A DNA stretch of 64,000 bases, from positions 2,733,524-2,797,523 of the forward strand of contig KQ964245.1 in the NCBI GenBank assembly GCA_001566295.1. The letters run 5' to 3'. The position numbers and the translations under genes were made by a program. Numbering within the stretch: the first letter of the stretch is position 1; each line of letters begins with the position of its first letter. Shown here one piece after another: positions 21,422 to 30,399 of this stretch. Under the pieces are notes generated by a model. The model made no database searches, was not told where the DNA came from, and worked only from the letters and a program-made list of their open reading frames with translations. Source of the DNA: Microdochium bolleyi (lineage: Eukaryota; Ascomycota; Sordariomycetes; Xylariales; Microdochiaceae).

Positions 21422-22504
21422 CTATTCGCAGACGTCGAACTCCGCCATGACGCCAAGATGATCTGTGATCCAGGGCTTATCAAAACCAAGCTCGATCAGC
21501 TGACGCCTCTGCTCTCTATCCTGCAGCTCGACACCTTCACCGAACGTTTGGAACCTGCGCAGCCGCAGCCCACCACCGCAGAAGTACACTTTGTCCATGC
21601 GCGAACAACCGAAGCGGTCTCGAAGCACGGTGGCCGCCTGTTGACCCCAAGTGTATCCTTCTTCGCTGTCCTCCTGGCCTCCCAATTCGAGGTACGCGTC
21701 CCGAAGTCCGTTGTCCAAGTGGAGTGACCTGTCGAAGTCCTGGATGGCGTTGAAGTCGCCAGCCAGCAGAGCACCGTGGATGATCTTGCCCTCCGCCTGT
21801 TGGTGCTCGTTGTCGGAGAGGCTCTTCATGAACCGCGCCGCGAGCTCGACCTGGGGTGGGCGATAGGCCGGCTCGAAGGCCATGGATTCGAGATGGGTGT
21901 TGCCTACCCGGATGATGTCCCTCCCCCCCTCATTCCCACTCCCGCCTGGGCCCACGTCGACGTCTACGAACAGCACGTCCCGCTCCATCCGCGTCTTGTC
22001 GTAATGCACTCGGAAGGAGCCCTGCAACAAGAGGTTCTTGCTCACGAGCGTCGTGGTGCCGTAGTTGCCCGACGCCCACATCGCTCCATCGACGTCAGTG
22101 ATGGTGAAGTTGTCCCGCACCCAGGAACTCTGCCCGATGGTGCGGAGGTCGGAGACTAGGCATTCCTGGAGAAATATTATCACGCCCGTGTTCTGCGAGG
22201 GGGAGGCAGTTATAAGGCTCTCGAGGTAGCCCAGCGCGGCGGCCATGCGCTCCTCGGGGAAGGGCAGCATGAAGTCGATGTTCCACGCGTAGAGTGCGAT
22301 CCTGGTCACTTCTCTGCTGCCGGTGCTCGAGGGCGTCGCTGCATTGCCTTGCTGCTGCTGGCTCGACTCATGAGGATGCCATGTCTCGCTCATGCTGTCG
22401 AAGCTGTAGTGAGCCTGCGGGAACGGCACATCTGGCTGCCACGGCACAGACGTCTTCCTGGCGGCCTCATTGGCGGCGACCGCTCTGCTGAACAGGTCTT
22501 CCAT
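21422..22504 (-). CDS. Endonuclease/exonuclease/phosphatase-fold enzyme, TDP2-like
   Basis: Intronless, 360 residues, Mg-dependent phosphodiesterase fold. Catalytic-fold motifs in order: WNID (74-77), QE (113-114), NTHLES (202-207), AGDFN (248-252), MDKVYF (303-308) and the C-terminal ITDHLGV (346-352) with the catalytic Asp-His. WNID, THLES and the final DH with following Leu-Gly resemble tyrosyl-DNA phosphodiesterase 2, which removes 5'-tyrosyl adducts left by topoisomerase II. Other branches of the superfamily have different signatures here. The region before residue 65 is variable and Gln/Ser-rich. It ends 207 nt from the convergent AT-hook gene. TDP2 activity is an inference from motifs only. 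Confidence 0.82.
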   Translation of the reverse strand: MEDLFSRAVAANEAARKTSVPWQPDVPFPQAHYSFDSMSETWHPHESSQQQQGNAATPSSTGSREVTRIALYAWNIDFMLPFPEERMAAALGYLESLITASPSQNTGVIIFLQECLVSDLRTIGQSSWVRDNFTITDVDGAMWASGNYGTTTLVSKNLLLQGSFRVHYDKTRMERDVLFVDVDVGPGGSGNEGGRDIIRVGNTHLESMAFEPAYRPPQVELAARFMKSLSDNEHQQAEGKIIHGALLAGDFNAIQDFDRSLHLDNGLRDAYLELGGQEDSEEGYTWGQQAATVLRDRFGCSRMDKVYFCGGGLRLRRFQTFGEGVELQDREQRRQLIELGFDKPWITDHLGVMAEFDVCE

Positions 22505-23743
22505 CTTTGCTCGAGTCTGCGTTCTCTATGCGTGCGTCTCTACTGGACTGGCAAGGCAGCTAGCCACTCGAATTGGTTCGAAGTGCCCGTGTTGATGGGA
22601 ATGCCTTGGCAGGTGTTACTGTTTTGTATGCCAGGCGGGGTCAACTTCTCGGCTGAATAAAGCTGATCAGCGCATCATCATCTTCTCCCGTAAAGCAGAG
22701 TCCGCTTAACGCAAGTCATTGTGCTACGTGCCACGGGCATTTCGAGAGCATGAGACAATGGCCAAAGTCACATTGGTGGTTGTGTTTGCTGACTAGTTAT
22801 TCCAATCTCCGATGGATCGCCTCCCAGTTTAAGGCATCACTCAGTCGCTCCCCTCGACCAAGGTAATGGCTAAGAGAAAGTCTGCTCTCTCCAGCACGTA
22901 ACACAACGTACTGAACGTGATATATGAGTCGGAAATCGTCGTTGCTATTTACAGACACTGACCATGCCACTGATACAGGTGCTCTCGCATACTGAATCAT
23001 TGAATCCATGGAGACTCTGGCTCAACTTGGCCAGAGGACCCGGTTGTTTCTTGTGATTTCTGATGTTACAGAGCATGTGTATCTTGCAAAGGTAACACCT
23101 ATACCTCTGCGGGGTAAGTATGTGCATACTAGAAGGGACCTCTCTGGAGTCGGAGTCTAAGGGCATGAAATATCACAATGTGCGAGCTGCAGGTCAATTT
23201 TGACCCGACCTTATCGATGGATGCCAACTAACGCCGAACATCTTGTTGACCGCATTCTCTATGGCTAGCTTGATCTCAGTGCGCAGCCGTTCAGTATGTA
23301 TAATGGCATTGCGCGGAGCCAGTCTATTGCTGCAACCTCCGTTGTCAGCAGCATTTCACGAATTTCGTAATATTTTGCCGCGCTATGGTTTCACCGGCTC
23401 AAGCTCATTGAAGTGCTTACCTCATGTCAAACTTTTCGCGCGTGTACGAGAGCTACTTGCCTCTCTACCCATGTGCATAAGAGCTCCTCACGCGTGCTAC
23501 TGTTGTAATCGGGAGTATGTCGGCAACGAATCCGTGGCAAGCGAATCATGCTTGACCTTCGTCAAGTCGCAAGTCTTCCCGCGAGAATCTCCATAATGGC
23601 GCCCAGTCTCGCTCTATGGTCCACAGCCATCCTTGAAGCCGGAGAATGTAAGAGATTTCGCTGAAATAAGTTTTGGTGCACAAGACGCGCTAGATTCTGT
23701 ACGGCTCACGCACAGCAGACTGCTGAGCTGCTTTGGTAGTGTC
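22505..23743. other. Intergenic region, no gene seen
   Basis: Promoter side of the TDP2-like gene and 3' side of the RING gene. No domain-bearing ORF or RNA recognised. Confidence 0.5.
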
Positions 23744-25075
23744 TCAAAGCCGTGGTGCGTCTTCTCTGTATGTGTCACTAAGTCGTCTCGGCGGTATATT
23801 GTTTAAAAACACTGCCGTTGTCTCGTGGTTGCCAGTAAAGGTCTCGGGCACCCCGGGCGCGGTGGCGCCTACCCGGCCGCGCTCCTGTAATCTGAAGTTC
23901 ATCAGCCACCGGACGTGCATGCCAAGAACGCCCTGGGTGCTCCGAATCTCGGCCAGCTGATCTTTGATCTGTAGTGTCTCGTTGAAGAGCATCATGGAGT
24001 GCCTCGCCTCCACCTCTGTAAGGCCCGACGACAGCCGCTCCACCTTGGACTCCATCGTCTCGAAGAGCGAGAGGAAGTACTGATCGCGCGACTCGTACGG
24101 CGCTGTCTCCGAGGTGTTTGAGGGGCCGGGCAGACTCATGTCCGAGATGGCTTCAGGAGAACTACCGCTAGGCATGTAGAAGCCGCGATTCTCGAGGAAC
24201 TTTATACGCCGATCTTTGAGCCTATCCCTCTCTTGTAGAGCCTTCAGCTCCGCCCGAAGTTCGGCCATCTGCTCGCCGATTGGGCCGACAACTCGGTAGT
24301 CGCACACCCTGCCGTGCGCGTCCATGTGCTTTCGGCACATTGTCCGAGTGCACCCAAAAGCAGCGTATTTACACGGTGCCTCAGCCTCGGGGCATTCCTT
24401 GGCGTGCTGCTCCTGCTTGTGGCGGACGAACTCGGCATCGCACAGGCTGCAGGTGGCGGTGCGGTTCGGACACTCGAGATCTTGGTGATGCTCAAGGTCC
24501 GCCTTCTGCTGGACTTGCTGGCAGTACTCGCACTCGACGTCGAAATGAAGGCAGCCTTTGCTCGTGTCTCTACGCACGACCAACTTGTCGCACGCCGTGT
24601 GAGGACAGGGGACCAGGGTCTTGTCGCAGTAGCGGGCGACATGGTTCTCAACCAGGGAACGCGCCACCGTGAGGTTGCAGCCACGAGCCCGGTTCGGACA
24701 TCGTACGTTGAGGTTGTCGAGCTGGTTGTGGACGATCTTGGGCGCAGGCTTGGTGTCCGACACCAGCTTGAGGGGTAGCCGGTCGACGGGGCAGATGGCG
24801 TTGAGCGCATGGGCCTGAATAAGGCACTGTTGGCAGAAGACATGGTCGCATGTCGTGATGACGGGATCTATGAGAGCCACGTGGCAGATGGGGCAGAGGA
24901 GGTTCTCGTCGACGACATCGTCGTACTCGAGGGCGCGCAGGTCGACTGTTGCAACGGCGGGAACGTCGGGGCGCACGATGGGCCGGAGCGCCAAGGTTGC
25001 TGTGGCGGTGCCCGGCGTGGGGATCGAGGTGCTCGGAGGGAGCAGGCCCTCTTCGGGCGTGTTCGGCGGTGGCAT
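23744..25075 (-). CDS. RING and TRAF-type zinc-finger protein, probable E3 ubiquitin ligase
   Basis: Intronless, 443 residues from ATG 25075. RING finger at 61-98 (CPIC...CDHVFCQQC...CPVD; the last metal position is Asp, as in TRAF-like proteins). TRAF-type zinc fingers follow at about 125-258 with regular Cys/His pairs (CPNRARGC, CEYCQQ, CPNRTATCSLC, CKYAAFGC). Coiled coil at about 265-296 (AELRAELKALQERDRLKDRRIKF) and a second helical segment at about 350-400. Such fungal proteins are assigned as E3 ligases; substrate unknown. The frame continues 150 codons upstream, but that part includes a translated hexanucleotide repeat (Ile-Leu run) and no conserved sequence, so the shorter start is preferred. 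Confidence 0.85.
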   Translation of the reverse strand: MPPPNTPEEGLLPPSTSIPTPGTATATLALRPIVRPDVPAVATVDLRALEYDDVVDENLLCPICHVALIDPVITTCDHVFCQQCLIQAHALNAICPVDRLPLKLVSDTKPAPKIVHNQLDNLNVRCPNRARGCNLTVARSLVENHVARYCDKTLVPCPHTACDKLVVRRDTSKGCLHFDVECEYCQQVQQKADLEHHQDLECPNRTATCSLCDAEFVRHKQEQHAKECPEAEAPCKYAAFGCTRTMCRKHMDAHGRVCDYRVVGPIGEQMAELRAELKALQERDRLKDRRIKFLENRGFYMPSGSSPEAISDMSLPGPSNTSETAPYESRDQYFLSLFETMESKVERLSSGLTEVEARHSMMLFNETLQIKDQLAEIRSTQGVLGMHVRWLMNFRLQERGRVGATAPGVPETFTGNHETTAVFLNNIPPRRLSDTYREDAPRL

Positions 25076-26383
25076 TCTGAGGACTGTCGCGGGACGCCGG
25101 AAGGGGTGGTGGATGTTTTCCTGATCGAGGCTGAGGCCGAGGTCGGGGTGGGGAAGCAGCCGCCGGTAGTTGTCGTCGAGGCAGCGGGCTTCAGAGCATG
25201 GTGCTGATGAGAGACTGGTGCATGAAGGCGGCCATGGTGCCGCCGCAGGCGGTCTCGCAGAGAGCTGGTGGCGATGGACGAGGATGAGGATGAGGATGAG
25301 GATGAGGATGAAGAACCCGAGCCACGGCTGCTGGAGGAATGGGCGTGTCGAGGCGGGACGAGAGCGCGGCAGCATCCGAGTCGGGGCGGAAGTATCGGTG
25401 TGGGGGGCGGGGGATCCAGTGTCCAGTCGCAGCGGCCCGCCCGTGCGGCTGGTGCTGATCAGTGGCCATGTCGTACCGCGGACGGCCGTGGACGCAGCAG
25501 GTCGCTCCAAGCACGCTTGCATCACAATCCAAGTCCCTAGCTACTTGCCACATCTGTGCCTTGACAAATCCAGGCCACGCGCGTCTGCCCGGCCCATCTG
25601 CACCGTCAATGGAGGATCCTAGCATGGAAGCCCAATGCCACACCCGTCCACGCCTCCACAGGCGTAAAGAAAGAACCGCGGGTTTCTGATGATGGCGACT
25701 TTGTTGCTGCCGTCCCATAGATGCAGCAAGTGCTTTCGCACGACAAGGGTTCACATGCCAAAGAGAGGAGCGACCCTGCAGGGCCACACTCTTGTACCTC
25801 GGCGATGGTGGAGTGGGACGCCTGGCGACGTTAGTCAGGCACCATCCCTCTGGGATCAACACCTGCCGGACGGCGCAAGGCGAGCCAAGGTACGGATGTC
25901 TGACTGAATGTGCTCCAGTGTCGAGTAGAACCAACAGTCTTGGCTTGCATGCGGCTCAACAAATAAAAACCGGTGGCCTTTGTTTCTCCAGAGCATGCAC
26001 GGGTGGTACATCGACGATGCTTCTCATCCCCTCCCGCTCTGATGAGCGTGCTACGATTCAAGCTCGAGCTATCTAGTTTTCCTGGGTTGCAGAAACCGTA
26101 GCTACTGTCCAAGATGGCACGAGCACGCATGCCTCTCTTAAGTGATGTTGCGCAGTCTGCATGTGCCAACTACTGGACATCTCGCCCGCACCGAGGCGGC
26201 CCGCAGCTGTTGAGGCCACGGCCCCACGTTGTGACAATGCAATAATAATTTCGGGGCCCGCACAGCTCTCGCCCTGTCCTCCAACTTCAATCTCGACTTT
26301 CGGTCTTCCTCCAACACATCGGAAGCCCAACAGCCCGCGACACCTGCTTTGCCGCAACGACGACGTTCGACAGACACATCAAG
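25076..26383. other. Divergent upstream region of RING and tsc13 genes
   Basis: Holds a GGATGA hexanucleotide repeat (25280-25311) in the probable leader of the RING gene and the pyrimidine-rich tsc13 promoter. No other gene seen. Confidence 0.5.
25280..25311. repeat. GGATGA hexanucleotide microsatellite
   Basis: Five near-perfect tandem copies of GGATGA. Both strands stay open across it, which explains the long spurious Asp/Glu and Ile/Leu frames here. Confidence 0.9.
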
Positions 26384-27539
26384 ATGGCTGGTGGACTCTC
26401 TCTCAAGGTGACCAACAGGGGTAAGTCCCGACCGTCTTCCAACAACACACCCCGTGTCTGCATGTCTGAGCTTCGCATCGCTGACGACAGCCGCTTCTGG
26501 CAATCTTTCCAGTCCCCAAGAAGCCGATCAAGAAGCTCCCTTCGTCAATCGACATCGCCGGTGATGCCACTGTCGATGATGTCAAGATCTCCGTCGCAAA
26601 GGCTGCCGGTATCTCGGACCACAACCGCCTGGGTATCTACGACCCGGCCACCAAGAAGACGCTCAAGGACAGGAAGGCCCGCATCGCAGACCAGGAGGGC
26701 ATTTCCAAGCATGGCGAGATCCTCGTCAAGGATATGGGTATGTGTCTTCTTCTTCAAGGTTCATTGCAATGACTACCAGGGAACGGTACAAGCTGCCACG
26801 AAGACAAAGCTGACAAGCCGTCTCCCTCTCCTCAGGCCCCCAGGTCTCCTGGCGCACAGTCTTCGTCATCGAGTACCTCGGCCCTCTGCTCTTCCACCCT
26901 CCGGTCCTCGCCCTCCGCAACTATATCTACCCGCCGCTCTACTCGCTCTTCAAGGGCCACATCCCGGCCTCCCCCGTCACTGAGGAGCTCTCGCTGGCCC
27001 AGAAGGCCGGCTTCGCCATGATCATGCTGCACTTCCTCAAGCGCGAGTACGAGACCGTCTTCGTGCACAAGTTCTCCGCCAGCACCATGCCCGTCGCCAA
27101 CATCTTCTGGAATTCGCTCTTCTACTGGGCCGCTGCGGGCGCTCTGGGCGCTTTCGAGGTGTATGCTCCCTTCTCGCCCGCCGCCAACGCCACCGAGCCC
27201 CTGACCACGTATCTGGGAATCACGCTTTTCCTGTTCGGCCAGATCGGCAACTTCCGCATCCATAAGTACCTTTCGGGTCTGCGCAAGCCCGGTGAGACGG
27301 AGCGCAAGCTGCCGCAGGGCTTCACCTTCCAGCTCGTCACCTGCCCCAACTACATGTTTGAGGTCATCGCGTGGGCCGGCATCATCGTCACCACTCGCAG
27401 CCCCAGTCTCATCTTCTTCATCTCCATCGGTATGTACTACATGTGGACCTGGGGCTGGGGAAAGGAGAAGGCGTACCGCAAGCAGTTTGGCGACAAGTAC
27501 AAGAAGAAGCGCTCTGTCATGCTCCCTGGTCTTTTGTGA
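26384..27539 (+). CDS. tsc13: Very-long-chain trans-2-enoyl-CoA reductase
   Basis: Last step of the ER fatty-acid elongation cycle: NADPH-dependent reduction of trans-2-enoyl-CoA, needed for sphingolipid very-long-chain acyl groups. Three exons, 26384-26420, 26513-26737 and 26836-27539, give 321 residues, close to the yeast length. Introns are GTAAGT...TTTCCAG and GTATGT...CTCAG, both phase 1. The N-terminal third is a ubiquitin-like fold (VPKKPIKKLPSSIDI...GDATVDDVKISVAK). The membrane domain carries VFVIEYLGPL, LHFLKREYETVFVHKFS (conserved catalytic-site Lys) and TCPNYMFEVIAW (conserved Tyr). It ends with the steroid-reductase-type WTWGWGKEKAYRKQFGDKYKKKRS. Multi-pass ER membrane protein. 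Confidence 0.96.
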
Positions 27540-27805
27540 GAGGCCTCACGGGACTTTTGCAGAGTCAATGTATGGTTGGCCAGTCCCAGAGTGCTCAAGC
27601 ATCGTGATCTAGCACAAATGACAAGGAGCTAGAGAGACTGGGAGCCGCTGCATACCTGCGCCAGAAACGGACAGCATAAAGCAGACGTATATAGGATATA
27701 AACCAATATGTTAAAATGCCATCATGCCAAAACAAGGAAAAGAAAAAATCTCATACCCCAGAATCGCTATCGTTTTTCATATACTCATGGCGCTCATCTG
27801 CCCGC

Positions 27806-29623
27806 TCACGATGTCGGACTCAGCTGACTGTCTGCGCTGCTCGCGGACTGCAAGCCCAGCGCATCGCCACCAACAACTTGTGCCTGGGTACCACGCAGCG
27901 AAGGCGTGCGATCAGATGGCGAAGCCATACTTATCCCGCTGTCCGTTGGATCTTCCCTGCTGCCGGTACTACCACCCAAGCTGTCCTTACCATAGATGTC
28001 CAGCCTCATCGCTTCGCTCAGGCTGGCGAGCAGGCCATCGTTGATCTCGACCTTGACGCCGCCGCCGCTGCCGCCACCTCCGGTCTTCAGGCGGCCAGCG
28101 CCTTCGGCGAAGGATTCTTGGTCTCGTTTGCGTCGGCCACCCTCTTCTTGGTCTTCGTTATCGCTGCGTTCTTCCTCGTCGCTGCCACTCCCGCTTCCAC
28201 TCCAGCAGCAGCTCCCCTCGCAATCGCTACAGCGCTCGCTGCCTTCTTCGTCAGTACTTGCGTACCCATCGCTCTCAGTTTCATCAGGACCCCGATCCCG
28301 ATCAGGAGCCCCCTCTACTCGGCGACGAGACTGACCCTTTGGCCGCGGCGGCCGATTCGCCAGCCGGATCGTCTCCTCGATGACCAGCAGGTCCCGCTCT
28401 AGCACCTCGGCCCAGTTCTGTACGTTGCCCAGCTCCTTCACCCTTCTCCCCGCGTCCCGCGCTACGCGCTCCAGCTTGGCCGTCTCCTTCCGCAGCCCCT
28501 CCGTCGCCTGCGCCACGTCCTTCTCCTGCTTCGCCAGCGCGGCGCTGTTGGAGTGCAGCTGCGATGCGCGCGTCTGCAGCTTGTGGTCAAGGAGGTTCGA
28601 CATAGAGGCTATGAGCGCGTCGCGGGCCTCGATGGTGGGCAGGTGTGCTGAGGACGAGGGCAATGTTGGCGTTAAAGGGAACGGAGGAGGGTGCTGCGAC
28701 TGAGAGGAGTTGCTGGGGCCGGCAGGTGCAGAAGGAGGAGGTCGCGGTCGTCCGCCGCCTCCACCTGGTCCTCCGATCATCCCACCGGGCGGCAGTGATG
28801 TTGTCGAGGTCGGCGATGTCGGGCTCGTTCTGGTGAGGGCTGGGGCTGAAGCAGTGCTCCGCGGTGCAGAGGATCCTCTGGGGAGATTAAACTGGTTTGG
28901 GTGGTGCTGCTGGTGTTGCTGTTGATGGGAAGCTTTTTGGTGGTTCAAAGCCCCTTCCAGACTACCGTCACGGATCGGTATCTTGCTGAGGAGAGTGTTA
29001 TCTACCTGGGCAATCTCTGCTCCGGTCGCATCAGAAGCTACAGCCGTAGCTGAGGAAGCCTCTGTGGATGACTGATGAGGCGATGGAGTGCTGCTCGTGA
29101 TCACATCGGTGCTTGTTACTGCCATGACTGTCATGGGTGTCATGGCTGCAGGCACCTTTGTCGCTGGCGAGGTCGACAGTACGGCCTCTACTGACGTCCT
29201 CTCCGTGGCAGAACCCGGAACCGGAATCGGCACCGTTGACTTGGCCGCGTTGCTGGTGCCTTGCGGCGGTGTCTTCTCGTGTTTGTTTCCCTGTCTCTCT
29301 AGATCGGCTGGTTGCTCTGTCTCCATCGCAACTGGGTCGGAAATGGATATGAGACTGTGCTCAGTCACAGCTTTCCCATGCACTTCTTGCACAAGCTGGC
29401 CCTCCGTTAGAGCTGGAGGTGATGACGCTGTGCTCACGATTCCCAGAGCATGATCCGCAGCGTCAGCATCGTCTGCGTCGCGAACTACCACTTCCCGTGG
29501 CAACTGTTGCGCTTGAGTTGATGTGTAGCTGTCTCCCATGTTCGTGTGACCTAGCGCTGCCAACCTGGTGGCAGCAGGCTCGCTCGTGCTCATCGTCGCG
29601 GGCTGCGGCATGGCTGGAGACAT
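27806..29623 (-). CDS. Large protein with BLOC1S1/GCN5L1 domain
   Basis: Intronless frame of 605 residues. A central helical region (about 330-425) matches the BLOC-1 subunit 1 (GCN5L1) family. It begins EARDALIASMSNLLDHKL, and its signature KELGNVQNWAEVLERDLLVIEE parallels the KEIGDVENW...ELD block of animal proteins. Animal BLOC1S1 is only about 125 residues. Here the domain is flanked by about 325 residues of Ser/Thr/Pro/Gln-rich sequence and about 180 residues of acidic, Ser/Gly-rich tail. BLOC-1 acts in endosomal and lysosome-related organelle traffic. Several in-frame Met codons near the 5' end (29623, 29593, 29539) leave the exact start open. It faces tsc13 tail to tail with 266 nt between. 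Confidence 0.8.
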   Translation of the reverse strand: MSPAMPQPATMSTSEPAATRLAALGHTNMGDSYTSTQAQQLPREVVVRDADDADAADHALGIVSTASSPPALTEGQLVQEVHGKAVTEHSLISISDPVAMETEQPADLERQGNKHEKTPPQGTSNAAKSTVPIPVPGSATERTSVEAVLSTSPATKVPAAMTPMTVMAVTSTDVITSSTPSPHQSSTEASSATAVASDATGAEIAQVDNTLLSKIPIRDGSLEGALNHQKASHQQQHQQHHPNQFNLPRGSSAPRSTASAPALTRTSPTSPTSTTSLPPGGMIGGPGGGGGRPRPPPSAPAGPSNSSQSQHPPPFPLTPTLPSSSAHLPTIEARDALIASMSNLLDHKLQTRASQLHSNSAALAKQEKDVAQATEGLRKETAKLERVARDAGRRVKELGNVQNWAEVLERDLLVIEETIRLANRPPRPKGQSRRRVEGAPDRDRGPDETESDGYASTDEEGSERCSDCEGSCCWSGSGSGSDEEERSDNEDQEEGGRRKRDQESFAEGAGRLKTGGGGSGGGVKVEINDGLLASLSEAMRLDIYGKDSLGGSTGSREDPTDSGISMASPSDRTPSLRGTQAQVVGGDALGLQSASSADSQLSPTS

Positions 29624-30399
29624 CAGGGTCGGCCTGTGTTCTGATCAGAGCCGGGAGATGTAGTTATGACGAGATTCTATGGGCTGATGGTAGCACGGCA
29701 GCAAGTGAGTCCTGGACAGCTGCGGGTTGGGAAGAAGCAGCAGGGTATGCAGGGTGCAGGGTGCAGGGTGCCGAGAAAGTTGGAGTTGCAGGTGGGACTA
29801 TCATGAGTGCGCACGCAGGTGCATTGCACGTGTATGCGGGGAGGGCTGGAGTCTGCAGCACTTCACAACAGCTGCGGCGTCTGCAGGCTATTGTGACTAA
29901 GCCAGTCTCTCGGCATGGAGCGCTACAAATAGGTGCGATGGCGAGCAATCATGCCAGCCGAGCCAGGATAGTGATTTAGGAATTGCTGTCACAATCCAGC
30001 TGGGCACGCATTGACGTGCTTGTGTCTTGACAATGGCATTGTCTCTAGGGTGGGTACGCGTCGTTGAGCGCTTCGAAGCTTAAACTCTAGAAGCAAATGT
30101 TCTGATCGACACTCGACTGCATCATTGAATGCGCACGCGGTATCAAGAAATGACTTCGTGTATTCGGCTTCGCTTCAAATTACAATTAATGCTTTTCCCG
30201 GACCAATTATAAATGTACTGACTCCATATCCCGTGATATGCTGCAGAATAACAAATAATCCAGAACGCCATGTCCGTTCGTACCCCACATAATCTTCTTG
30301 TTCTACATGCGGCCATTACTCCAAGGAACGTCTCTCAGTGGCAATATCAAGCGTTCCTACCCGTCAGCAAGCTGTTACGAGAGTCATCTCCAGCCCTGA
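29624..30399. other. Intergenic region between same-strand BLOC1S1-domain gene and sog2
   Basis: Contains tandem GCAGGGT heptamers around 29749-29772 and AT-rich sequence toward the sog2 3' end. No gene seen. Confidence 0.5.
29749..29772. repeat. Tandem GCAGGGT heptamer
   Basis: Three copies in direct tandem, preceded by two near matches. Too short to be an interstitial telomere, whose fungal unit is TTAGGG. Confidence 0.6.

Noticed and set aside
25076..25525. N-terminal 150-codon extension of the RING protein, including an Ile-Leu run resembling a membrane segment
   Set aside because: The Ile-Leu run is the translated GGATGA microsatellite; no other conserved sequence precedes the RING domain.
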